A DNA stretch of 64,000 bases from Tilletia caries (taxonomy: Eukaryota; Basidiomycota; Exobasidiomycetes; Tilletiales; Tilletiaceae): the NCBI GenBank assembly GCA_032718865.1, contig JALUTQ010000028.1:62001-126000 (forward strand). The letters run 5' to 3'. Shown piece by piece: positions 34,739-44,546 of the stretch. Below the pieces are notes generated by a model. That model was given only the letters and a program-made list of their open reading frames with translations. It did not search any database and had not been told where the DNA came from. Made by a program: the position numbers and the translations under genes. Numbering within the stretch: the first letter of the stretch is position 1; the number at the start of each line of letters is the position of its first letter.

Positions 34739-35276
34739 ATGAAATTCGTCACCAGCATCCACTTCCTAGCCTTACTTCTCGCTGCAGCCGCAGTGAGTTC
34801 TGAAACAGTGAGTCAACTCTCATGCTGCATCTTTTTTTACGCTTCACTGACCGACTTGTCCTTTCACACAATGCCGCTTTCGCCTTTCAATCTCCCCAAA
34901 TCAGGCCAACAATCATTGCGTTGCCGTTCAAGACACGTGTCGTGTCGACGATCGACATGACGGCTATTGCTCCTGCATGTGTACGATACTTTGGACCAAA
35001 GGAGGCAAGGTGAGCGCCAAGTGTTCTCACAGTATGAACATTGCAAAGGGCTGACGTTGAATTGAACCTCCATTGCCGCTCAATATCGCTGTGCCCTATC
35101 CTTTTCCCGCACGACGGATTCGTTTCAATCCCAACGAATGGAAGACTTGCCGCCAAGGCTGCTACGAAAGCCTTGACGAGCCGGGACTTGATCCTGAGGT
35201 CATCCACAGCCACTGCGACGGCTACTGCAGCAGTGGAGATGCTTGCCTCGCTATGCCCCCTAGCTGTCGCCCTTAG
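34739..35276 (+). CDS. Small secreted cysteine-rich protein, 3 exons
   Basis: Predicted 101-residue secreted protein. Exons 34739-34807, 34905-35009, 35145-35276, all phase 0. Exon 1 is a signal peptide (MKFVTSIHFLALLLAAAAV, with SSET following). The mature part is rich in cysteine: HCVAVQDTCRVDDRHDGYC, SCMC, TCRQGC, HCDGYC and DACLAMPPSC. About a dozen Cys would allow several disulphides, typical of apoplastic effectors or defence-like peptides. The exon 3 acceptor (AATGGAAG) has a weak pyrimidine tract next to it; reading through the second intron instead stops at about 35055 and gives a shorter Cys-rich protein. No family is recognised. Confidence 0.62.
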
Positions 35277-36084
35277 GCGCTGTCCGGCTGCTGCACTGGG
35301 CAGCAGAGCCGTCTGGTATGTCGTCTTTCTACTGTGTAGATGCACCTTTGTGACGGTAGCGACCTCCTTTTCGTTTTGGCTTCCCCACTCTAAGTCTCTA
35401 AGCTTCATTCTGACCCTTTCATTCCTTCGCGAGACCAAAGTGCCCGGAGTTCCCATTTTTGAACATATGCACTTGAGCAGTGCGCTAACACGATATACTA
35501 AACAGTTCAAAGAGACGCATGCAACTGTACGAAGCAGAGTCATGATTTTAGGTCAGGAGCTGACCAAGAGCTCGAGGTGCGGGTGATCTGTCCGTGTAAG
35601 CTGCCTTCTGCCATCGAAGATTGCCGTTCGGGGCAAAGTGGCTCGACATGGACACTTGATCCATGATACTTCTACCGGGACAGCGAAGTTATGCCCTTGA
35701 TGGAAGGACTGTTTGAGGCAAGTCCTTGAGGAGATATATAATTGGCCGCTGTCGGAAACCCTGGAAGGTTTCGGAGGAGCGCAACCGTTGTCCTTTCCTC
35801 GGAACCAGCGTTTGATGCCGCACTATTGCACTCATGGCCGGCGGGACAAGAGTAAAACCTATGTACATAATGCTTAAGGTGAGGGCAGAACGTAGTGCTG
35901 GAGAGTACAAGAGCAACAGAAACCTCCACCAGGTATTGTGATAATCAGCTCAAGTATCCTCCATTTCTCACGGCGCTCCCCATGTTCTGCAGGCTGGACC
36001 TGTGACACCGAACTGCTCTCTACTTCACTACACCGACCAAACTCTTGTTCTAATTCCCTCTCCTCAAATCATCAGACTTCAGCA
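35277..36084. other. Intergenic region
   Basis: No supported gene. Contains a TATATAA-like sequence near 35734, some 350 bases before the next start codon, too far to assign confidently. Confidence 0.4.
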
Positions 36085-36516
36085 ATGCTGTTCACGCTGG
36101 ACGTGCCGGCACTGTTCGTGCAAATCTTGGTCGTGATGGCCATGGCAACGGAGACCGCTGCCAAAGTTCCATCTCAGGTGAGCGCGATCCTGTGTGAGAT
36201 CGGCGGCTGTATGGCATTAATTCGTTGATAGCGACATCTTTTAAAGGCATATCAAGGTCATCAAGGTTATGGCACGGTACTAATTCCTTTGCGTCACGAG
36301 AAGGCATCGGTCAGCCACAGGCGGGCCCTACTGCCAACCTCCCCAATCGCCCGAACTTTGCTGAACGATCTGAATCGACGGGCAGACGATATCACATGGA
36401 TAGAGCTTGCAGGAAGCGCGCTCCTCGGTAGTGTAGGTGGGTTTTTCGGAGGAAGCTTGTACGGTTACCATCACCCTTTCCATGGTCAACCGCCCAAAAG
36501 GGATCTCCAAACGTAG
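36085..36516 (+). CDS. Small secreted/membrane protein, GSLYG-HP family member 1
   Basis: Predicted 120-residue protein. Exon 1 36085-36177 encodes a hydrophobic leader with ALFVQILVVMAMATETAA; a 69-nt intron (GTGAGC...TTAAAG) in phase 0 leads to exon 2 36247-36516. The second exon holds a central region (GTVLIPLRHEK, ARTLLNDLNRRADD) and ends with a Gly-rich hydrophobic stretch, GSVGGFFGGSLYGYHHP, and a short basic tail HGQPPKR. The product at 58576 shares the intron position and the GGFFxGSLYGxxHPxHGxPPKR ending, plus VLIPxxH, which argues that both are real genes. The GxxxG-like segment could span a membrane. No named family is recognised; function unknown. Confidence 0.68.
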
Positions 36517-36785
36517 TGTTGTCCATATGCAGCTACAAGTACCGCTTAAAAGACCAATGCTACACGTAGGTAGTCGCGCCTTTCTGTCTTTTCTTGACGG
36601 CTTGATGCTACATTTGTGTCTCAGAATGCAACAGCTATGTAAGCTTGAGCATGATATTGCATCAATTTCACCAGAGACTATCGTCGCCTTCAACATTCCA
36701 AAGGTGGTAGTCTTTATGAAGGTCAAAGCTGGTGTAGATACATGAAGTGCTTTAGATATGGATCTTCGCTCCTTCATCCACTAGC
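36517..36785. other. Convergent spacer
   Basis: A short spacer between convergent small-protein genes, probably 3' UTRs. No feature seen. Confidence 0.4.
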
Positions 36786-37199
36786 CTATGTGTACGGGTC
36801 AACCCCACGTCCATCCGGAGGAGCAGTCGAAGGTCGCGAAGCTGTCCAAAGGTAACCTACAAGGAAGCCGGCGCCACTCCCGGTACCTGCGCTGCCCAAG
36901 AGGAAGGCACCTTTTCTAGCCAGCTTTGTCAGTGCCTGCCATTCGATCTCAGCTCGGGATATGAGCGCGCTCTGACGGATCGAAGAGCGTTCGTTCCTAC
37001 TGGTGCCAAATGTTGTCGTCGGATCTCGAATTTTGTTCTGAAGACCATGATAGAAGGAGCGAGGAGGTCAGCTAGCGTCGATATCTCGAAACTGTGGTGT
37101 ATTTCTGCAACTCACATGGGCAGTGAGCGGCGGCCGAAGGATGGGAGATGCCAATGACAGCCCTACCCCGATAACAATGAGGAGGGAGCGAACACGCAT
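36786..37199 (-). CDS. Small secreted/membrane protein, IEW family member 1
   Basis: Predicted 111-residue protein. Exon 1 37199-37116 encodes the signal peptide MRVRSLLIVIGVGLSLASP; exon 2 runs 37037-36786. The 78-nt phase-0 intron is GTGAGT...TTCAG. The second exon has no usable Met of its own, so it is invisible to simple ORF calling. It contains the landmark RAEIEWQALTKLARKGAFLL followed by a Gly-rich hydrophobic stretch (GTGSGAGFLVGYLWTASRP). Members at 56755 and 57655 share the R-A-x-I-E-W motif, the spacing to the GFLxGY segment and the intron position. Conservation across three loci with the same gene structure is good evidence of coding. Function unknown; the Gly-rich segment could be a membrane helix. 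Confidence 0.68.
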
Positions 37200-38836
37200 G
37201 GGAGCAATAGCTGACGTGAGTGAACAGTGGTAGCGCTACCAGAGCGACGCGAAGGGAGAAAGGTGCGAGGAAAGCCATACTAAAGGTGCACATTTTTGCC
37301 AGAGTTCGTACTTAAGTTCTTGTTTGCTCCTAGGGATCAAACCTCTTCAAATGGTCTGATAGAAACGAGATCAATTCCTTTGACGACATTTACACCGGCT
37401 AAACAAACTCGTCGAAGCTGCATCCAGGTCCACACGCCACAACATTGCATCCATTCCGATGTCAGAAGGGACCGGAGTGAACCTGCCGCAAATGTGAGCA
37501 CAGATCCTCGTTCTAAGGTTCTTGATGGGGACACTGTTCTTGACGACGTTATTTGCGGTTCCAGAGGCACAGCTGGAAACAGCATTGGTGACGTTCTCCG
37601 AAGTTCCGGATTGACCAAACATCCTCGATCGCCTGCGGTTGCTGAACACAAATATATCGGTTGAGGGTGACCGCCGGAAGGTCTCTATCCCTCCCGGTGC
37701 TTCAGTTATTTGTTGCGCTGTAGTTAATTGGACAACGCCGGACGGTGCTGGGCTGTTTGTTTGTTGCGGTAATTTTCGCAAACGACGCCACCGGTTTCAG
37801 AGGCAAGCTAGAGAGCACAAGACATTGTGTAGGGTGGGCTGTGACCGCCTCATGAGGTACGTTACAATTTCATGTGGGGATGGGCGCATCGAGACAGACG
37901 AACACAACACTCAATTCCAATGAAAGACAGGGACCAAGGAAGGGAGGAAATCAATCGGCATAGCGATATCTTCAGCGTCGAAAAGTGCCTGAGTGGACGC
38001 CAACCCCGCTGCTTCGAACGATCGTCGAAGGCTGTATGGCCTACATATAAACTCACAGAATATGTAGCACTAAAGATCGGAAAAGAGCTCGACAGGCGGG
38101 CGGCTGCACATCATGACGTTTCGCGTAGACGTAATATCGAAGACATGTTGTGCTCGCACCGGACAACTGAGGCAGTGCCAAGCGGAGAGGGCGGAACGTT
38201 CTGGGCGGGGACGCATATTCTGCAAGCATGATGAGAGACAGCAGAAAGGGGAGGAGGAAGTGGCGAGGATGTATGATTCATTGGGTTTTCAAATTGAAAG
38301 GAAGTGGCATGATAGCAGGAAATACCCAGCATAGTGAGCTCTAGAAGAGATAGTAAAGGCTGAGAGAGATGAGGGCAAAGATCTGGATCAGTACGTATGG
38401 AACACGAATTAGCTGTACCCAGTTCCTGCGATACTTAGGTGTGTGCTTCCACTAACAAACATACGTTCGTACAGCTGATTGTTCGCCGGCGGCGTCAAGG
38501 GTTTCGCAGCCGCCAGAAAGGCGCAAAAATACTGACACCTTGGGATCCTTCTTATCAACTCCTCGTGAGGCTGCGGCGCCGTGATGGATTATCCTCGTAT
38601 CAGGGATCGCAGCAGGCAAACTTATGACCTTTCTTTCCCTTCTCTGCCTTGATCTTTATAAGATTCCCTCACATATGCAAACTTTTTGGTTGAAGGCTTC
38701 TATAGCTTGTGAGGAAGGAACAAGCAAGTGAGTCGGAAGCGTGTCATTGTATGGGCAACAATTGACGCTCAAGTGGTAACGTTTTTAAGCAGTTTCGATC
38801 GTGACTGGGCAGTCCAGAGTTGTGGTGATCCGCAAA
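37200..38836. other. Gene-poor region
   Basis: About 1.6 kb in which I cannot support a gene. Overlapping open frames at 37296-37923 on both strands have some Cys but no signal peptide, splice structure or paralog in the window. Another small gene could be hidden here. Confidence 0.4.
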
Positions 38837-39513
38837 TCATTTGCGTAGATACCTGATGAGGAAGTCGGCCCCCATCTTCTGAACCTCTTCGGATGTTTTG
38901 TATCTGCCATGGGCATCTGCGTCGAAGGAGGTCCGACTGTCGCAAAAAGATGTCCCTGGTGAAGCAGACATCCAGAAGCCGTCCTGACCGCCCAAAGACA
39001 TTTGCACCGCATGGGTTGCCCCGCGAAAGCATACGGGAGGCCCTTGCTGTGGAATTTCCCCCGTGCTCGTCAACATTCCCTGGGCGCTGAGGCACGTGGA
39101 ACGGGTTACCGAAGAAGAGGGCCGCCTTGATCGCGCCGTTTGCGGCGTTAGGAAGCCTCTCTAGGGCAGCCGAGGACACCATAGCGCCTTGGCTGTAGCC
39201 GAGCAAAGCGAACTTCTGTCGCGGGCAGGACACGAGGCCATTCGTGATGTGTGTTGTGACCCAGTCAGAACCGATGCTGAAATTCAACTTCAAATTGGCT
39301 GGGTATACGGTGTCGACCTCAACGCCGTTGGGAAGGGTGTCGAGAACCCCTGATGACGCCTGTGAAGGCGGATGAAGGGCCTTGGTGCTCTTCGGTTCCT
39401 CGACTGCTGATGAGGACATAATCCTTGCAGCCTAAAGCGCGGGGGTAAGGAGCTGCCGTGCAGGCGACCGTGAGTGCGGTGAGTGTGGACGTGAGAGAAT
39501 ATATGTAGCGCAT
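38837..39513 (-). pseudogene. Cutinase pseudogene (paralog 4)
   Basis: Begins MRYIYSLTSTLTALTVACTA, almost identical to the cutinase 1 signal peptide, then CKDYVLISSRGTEEHQGPSS. The frame is lost near 39355, where about five bases are missing relative to intact paralogs. The next frame continues with DTLPNGVEVDTVYPA, GYSQGAMVSS, GNPFHVPQRPGNVDEHG and LLDVCFTRD. A second shift near 38945, at a run of five T, moves the ending (HGRYKTSEEVQKMGADFL) to a third frame. At least two frame breaks make a functional esterase unlikely. The tail resembles paralog 3 (59824) and the start resembles paralog 1. Confidence 0.85.
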
Positions 39514-40355
39514 TTCGGTCGAGAACCTATCTGGTGAGTGAGGAGAGGGAAGTATGGCAAGTAGTGTGAGAGAAGGTAGGAAAAAGTCGTCAGTATCTTG
39601 AAGGGGACAGAGGAAATTAAGTAGGACAGGCGGACGAGGAAACAGAGGGAACATGATTAGCAATCCTCCTGATGCATGTAGCAATGCCTTTCCACGAGAC
39701 AGCAGCCAAGATCTTTCCTTCGGCCAAATCAAACGAGCTACATGATAATGTCCTTGGACATACTGCTACAGAGCGTTCGGCAAGAAAACAGGAGACCAGG
39801 AAATGAGTTGTTGGAAGGAACGATTTAGGAGAGAAGAGAAAACCCGGTTACGGAAGCATGAAGTTCCGTGGGCTGCACCCAAGTCGGACGTCAGTCAGGC
39901 GAAGGAAGTGCGATCACGGAGGTAACTTGAGGCGACACCTGCCGCAGCTACGCTCCGTTTCATCTCATTGAAAATATTCTGCACCTCCCTCTCTTCTCTC
40001 AGCAGACATGACCACGCAGAGCCGTCGCCCCTTCCTTCTCCTCCAATTCTCGCACTGCCAGTCGGTTCCATGATCCCTGTGGGCGCGCGCGACGTTCGTC
40101 GTTGCGTTGCCTCTGTCTCGTTCCTTTTCTTTTCTCCCACCCTCCACACCCTCTTCTCGCATCAATATTCGTGACCCGTCTCGTTCTCAACGTTTCCTTT
40201 CATTCTCCGCAGTCGCTCGAATTGCATTCTCGATACGGTCACCTTTCTTCTCTCTTGGCGCCGGCCTATTGTCCCATGTGCATACGTAACACGGCTGCCA
40301 CTGCGGGAGCAGGGCTCTCGACAGCCTTGGAGAGGTCCTAGACTGACTCCTGATA
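39514..40355. other. Intergenic region between pseudogenes
   Basis: No gene supported. It contains pyrimidine-rich tracts on the plus strand near 40000-40260, similar in composition to fungal leaders, but no coherent coding. Confidence 0.4.
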
Positions 40356-40918
40356 CTAAGGAGCGACCTCACCACAAGTAACTACTCGAACGTCTGTACC
40401 CTCGCTGACGCCAGAGAGAATGCGGCTATGAGGAGCAGATTGAAGATAAGCGGCCACTTGCGGCCATATCGATCCGAGAGCAGTCCAAAAATGATCCCGC
40501 CCAGTGGGCGAAGTAGAACCGTGAGCGTGATGGCCGTCGTGACCTTGTGGTTGTTCTTCCCGAAGCCGAAGAACGTCGTCAGGCGGGCCACGTTCAAAGA
40601 AACGGCGAAAAAGTCGCAGGCTGAAGCGAAGGGAGAGGGAGGGAAGGAGTGCGAGGGAATCATCGAAATAGCGTGTCAGCGAGCGCAAAGGACAGCTCTC
40701 AATTTCACTGTATTCCAAGAACACGTACCGTCCACGGTCCATACGAGCCAGCCGGAGAGAAAGAAGGCGGTCTGGAGCGGCGTGAGCATGGCGGCAATTT
40801 TGAAGGGGTTGAGGGGCGCGCCTGCCCTAGCGCGGATGCGTTCCTCCTTGGTCGGAAGGGTGACCAGCCTTCGAAGGACGTTGGGCATCCCGCGTCGTCG
40901 CCTGGGGGTGTCCGGCAT
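40356..40918 (-). pseudogene. Truncated copy of JEN1-type transporter B
   Basis: Nearly identical to the first third of the intact transporter at 54268, including exon 1 (MPDTPRRRRGMPNVLRRL), its intron and the start of exon 2 (DFFAVSLNVARLTTFFGFGK, SDRYGRKWPLIFNLL). A CAG-to-TAG change at about 40382-40384 stops it after RVQTFE, and homology ends some 25 bases later near 40356. The 5' flank up to about 41000 also matches that of the intact gene (TTCTCTCTCGCTCAGCTCG), so the duplicated block included the promoter. Not functional as a 12-TM transporter. Confidence 0.88.
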
Positions 40919-41281
40919 AGCTGAGTGACTTCGAGCTGAGCGAGAGAGAAGGGAAGAGTGTCCAGATTGCGCTGGCCACCGAGAGGGGAAGAAGAAGACG
41001 GGAGATGAATGGACTGAAGAGAGGAGAGAAGGAAAGGAGACTTAAGCGCTTAAGCATTTCACAAACTTTCTCTGTAGGTCGAAGTGAGGTCAAGTTTCCT
41101 GTTGATGGCGCTACTCAAGACAAGCATGATTTAGGCGACGCAAAGTGCGCCGAGTATAGTATGATTAAGAGTCGAGAAAGAAAGAAGGAAGGAAATAGAG
41201 GGATGGGAAGAATCTCAGGCCCTACAAACGGGCTGTGGCCCCAACGCCTGGATTCATTTGCGAAAACGCGTGAAGCAACTA

Positions 41282-43275
41282 CTAACTGAATTGACCGGGA
41301 GTCACGTCGGAGAAGATGGCGCCGCTCTTCCACTCGGGGTCCAGGAAGCGAACAAATGCGTTGGCCATCAGCTGGAAGGCCCGGAAAGAGAGGTGGAGGT
41401 CGTCGGTCCAGACATAGGAGTACGGGTCGGGGCAGCTCAAGTTGCAGTACTTCCCCTGCCCGGTTTTGAACTCGAACGCGGGGTTGAGCGTCACCATGGG
41501 GGTAAGGAGCTTGATGGTGGGGAAGATGCTGATAGTACTGCCGTCGTTCCACTGCTTGACCAAGTCAGCACTGTACTGGGCCGAGAGAGCGTTCATTTGC
41601 TGGATCAGGGCGGCGGTAGAGGCGGCGTGATCGGGTGTGCCGCCGAGCGTCTCACTCTGGTCGACGGGGGGCAGCTCGAAGAGAACAAAGCGACGGAAGC
41701 CGAGATTGTGCATGGCGTCGAGCTGCTTCTTAATGCACATGGAAGCGTCATCCTTGGAGCCCGTACTAGACGCGAAGAAGGGCAGCTTGCCCCATGCCTT
41801 CTCTTGGATTAAGAGGAGGTCGTTACCACCGATGAAGAGGACACCGACTGTTGTGTTCGGGTTGTCGGTAAGACCGCGGGGGATGAGTTCGGTCTTGAAG
41901 CGGGTCTGGAAGAGCTGCAGTTGCCCGGGAATGTCGACACTGCCCTGGTTCTGCTGCTTGGCATCGCAAGTTGCGCCACTGGTGGGAGAGTTGCCAAATA
42001 AGAATCGGTATAAGAAAGACTGTCTGTCTGATAGAATTAAGGTGGAAAGAGGGGGCGCTCTCACGAATGGGCGTATATCTTGATATCCCAGTCGGGTCGG
42101 TAGTTTGCCACGTATTCAGGCCAAGCCAGAGCGTTGTCAGCACGGCCGATGGGTGCGGGAACGCATTTAGGGAAGGGGAAGAGCGCGTTGACGATCTCCT
42201 TGAGCTCGAGCCGGGCGCCGTTGCAGTTATCTATCGGAGGATGGGAGATATTGTTCAGTGGATGTCGACAAATTTGTAGCATGGCCAGGCCGTCTCGATC
42301 TACCAGCGCTCCCCCTGTGTCGTCCTAGCCGCTCCACTGAACGCAATGCCGACTTCAACACACCGGTGTGGACTGTGCTTGCCGTCCATTTTCTGCACTG
42401 ACCCCCAGCGGACCGCAACCAGCTGCACACCCGCAGTCTCCCAGGTGGCTTCAGTCTGATAGCAACCATGAAGGAACATGGGAAAGACCCACCCCAGGTG
42501 GGTGGGCGCGGGCTCGATTACGTTCGTGCCGAGTGCGATCGTGGGTCGCCCTGGGCGGGCGGGACCACTGAGCGATGCAGGACCGAATGGTAAACGTACT
42601 ACAAGCCGGCGCCAGAAGAAAGGACAATGGAGAGAGTGGAGCATCGAGAAAAGCGTTGAGTGAAACGCGGAGAGGAAAGAGGAAACGTTCTGAGAAACGA
42701 AACGAGATGCGAGAACCAGAAGAGGGTGCGGAGGGTGGGGAAAGAAAAGAAAGCAACGAGACTGAAGAGAAGGCAATGAACGTTCGTACACACTCGAGAG
42801 TGAGTAGGAAAGCGACGAGCGGTGAGAGTGCAAAGGGGGGGAGAAGATGGTGGTCCAGTCCTGCGAGCTTCCTGCTGCGAAGGAAGGAAATTTGCAGGGC
42901 CTCGAAATGAGAATGAGGCGGAGCGTTGCTCGATGCGTGTTGCCAGCAATCACCATCGAGTCAACTGGCTCCGATATTGCACCGCCGTCGACTCTCCCCA
43001 CTGTCCGACTTGGGCGCAGCCGACGGATCGTCCGTGCGTCCGAAACCGGTACATGATGATACCAAGTCCTGACATAGAGTGTCCAGCATGATAGAGGTGA
43101 GCAACTTACCTGAGTAGGAGTCTCCGAAGATGTAGATGTTCTTGACGGGCCGGGTGTCCGCACCCTTGAAATCCTTGATCGAGAACACGCTGGCGGGTAC
43201 GTCCAGGGCGTTTACGAGAGTGAGGAGACTGACCGCCGCGATGAGGGTGGCCGCGAACATTCGGAAGGTGGACAT
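41282..43275 (-). CDS. Secreted SGNH/GDSL esterase, 3 exons
   Basis: Predicted 342-residue secreted hydrolase. Exons (minus): 43275-43110, 42230-42065, 41978-41282; phases close exactly. The signal peptide is MFAATLIAAVSLLTLVNA, after a short MSTFR start. SGNH landmarks: block I IYIFGDSYSDN, with the serine codon region interrupted by intron 1; block III GVLFIGGND; and the C-terminal Asp-His pair in WTDDLHLS. The layout resembles fungal carbohydrate-esterase family 16 acetylesterases, which deacetylate plant polysaccharides, but GDSL lipases are an alternative. Intron 1 is 879 nt, far longer than its neighbours, because it contains a 632-bp mobile element. Intron 2 is 86 nt. The flanks are transporter pseudogenes on both sides. 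Confidence 0.85.
42421..43052 (+). mobile_element. 630-bp non-autonomous element (copy 2), in an intron
   Basis: Nearly identical over its whole length to 24614-25243, with the same ends (AGCTGCACACC and ACCGGTAC) and the same A-middle-B layout. It lies entirely inside intron 1 of the SGNH esterase gene, in the opposite orientation to transcription when read A to B. Left flank GACCGCAACC, right flank ATGATGATACC; no target-site duplication is seen. The few differences from copy 1 suggest recent activity. Confidence 0.85.
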
Positions 43276-43699
43276 TGTCAAGATCTGCGGAGGAGGTGTG
43301 TGAGAAGGACTGGGAGGAAAGAAACCGCGGGTGGGAAGGAAGGAAAGAGAAAAGTAGAGACTGTCGAGGGGGTAAGGAGGAGAGTTGCTGAGAACCGAAA
43401 GGGAGGGAAGGGAGCCTTGGAAAGTTAGCAAGGTGGTGATGAACGTTTGTGCATCTGCGAGAGGGGATTAAATACTTGTGTCTTGACCCTAGGACAGGAA
43501 ATGCTGATGAGGCAAGGGCATGGACGCGTTTTCAGGAGGCCCGCTCCCTGTGTATGTATCAAGGGGATCGAGCTTTGAGATGAGGTGTATACTTTGCACG
43601 TTCTCACGCTACTGTCATGACTTGAGCACCTAGAGATCAGATGAACGCGGACTTGCTGAGGGATCGGCGAGGACGTTGCGTTCTCGTGAGGTGCAAAAT
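43276..43699. other. Promoter region of the SGNH esterase
   Basis: Upstream of the minus-strand esterase gene. The first 150 bases form a pyrimidine-rich leader on the minus strand. No other gene seen. Confidence 0.4.
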
Positions 43700-44140
43700 T
43701 AAAATACGGGTGCGCACTGAGGCGTTGAGCAAACGGTCCAGAATCTTGAAGGAGCTGAAAAGGTTGGAGGAGCGGTCAACGCGGGCGCAGGCAGGCTCCA
43801 TCACCACATGAGGGCAAGGGAGCTGAGCACTAGTTTTTGTTACCCACGATCTCATTCTCGGGCGCTCCGAAGGCGATCGATCGGCATGGAACTCGCAATG
43901 GATGGCGCAGTCAGTTGCGTGGTGTCCTATCAGAAGAGAGAACGGTGACGGTGAGCAGGCTGATGACCAATGGCCACTTGCGTCCGTAGCAATCAGAGAG
44001 GATGCCGAAGATGACTGCGCCAAGGGAGCGGAAGGGGAGGGTGAACGAGCTTGGAAGGGTTGAGGGGCGCGCCTGCCCTAGGCGCGGATCCGCTCCTTCT
44101 TGGAGGGAATGGAGAAGAGACCATGAGTCAAGTTGCGCAT
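43700..44140 (-). pseudogene. Degenerate, internally deleted copy of JEN1-type transporter A
   Basis: Starts at 44140 with MRNLTHGLFSIPSKKERIRA, matching the transporter at 51283. A one-base insertion (GCCTAGGGC against GCTAGGGC) breaks the frame. About 165 bases are then deleted, joining CCAAGCTC directly to the TM segment that encodes FRSLGAVIFGILSD. After LLTVTVLS the match ends and the sequence jumps to DNA that matches the 3' flank of the intact gene near 53520-53760 (ACCACGCAACTGACTGCGCC). The bulk of the gene is therefore deleted. Confidence 0.82.
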
Positions 44141-44546
44141 TGTGATATTAGCTGTCGCTCGGGTGTCTAGATCTGTTGAGGACAGGGAAGGCAGGGAGGG
44201 AAGAAGAGGAGGAGGAGGGCGCGAGGAGGGAGGGAACGAAAGCGTGTCAGCGATGGGAAGTCAGGAATTGGCGACGTGAAATACACTTCCTTCCTTCCCT
44301 CGGGCTGATCCGTTTGTTATGAGTCTTTGATTTTCGTCAGATTCGTTGGAAGGTTCAAGGGAAAGTACTTTATATGCGTATCGTTGTGGGAGAAGCTTCG
44401 GTCGGTTTAAGAGGGTTCACGGAGGTCGTTTTTGAAAGAGCTCTGGCAGTGCTTTGGCGTTGGGAAACCGGTAAGCTCGGGTATCTCGAATAAATTGACG
44501 GGTCCCCGTCGGATAGGGCGGGGCGCAGCGAGCGCACTTGATCACC
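44141..44546. other. Intergenic region
   Basis: Contains the upstream flank of the transporter A pseudogene and the 3' end of the coiled-coil gene. No gene supported. Confidence 0.4.

Noticed and set aside
37296..37923. Overlapping Cys-containing frames on both strands
   Set aside because: No signal peptide and no convincing splice sites linking them to one; could not support either strand.
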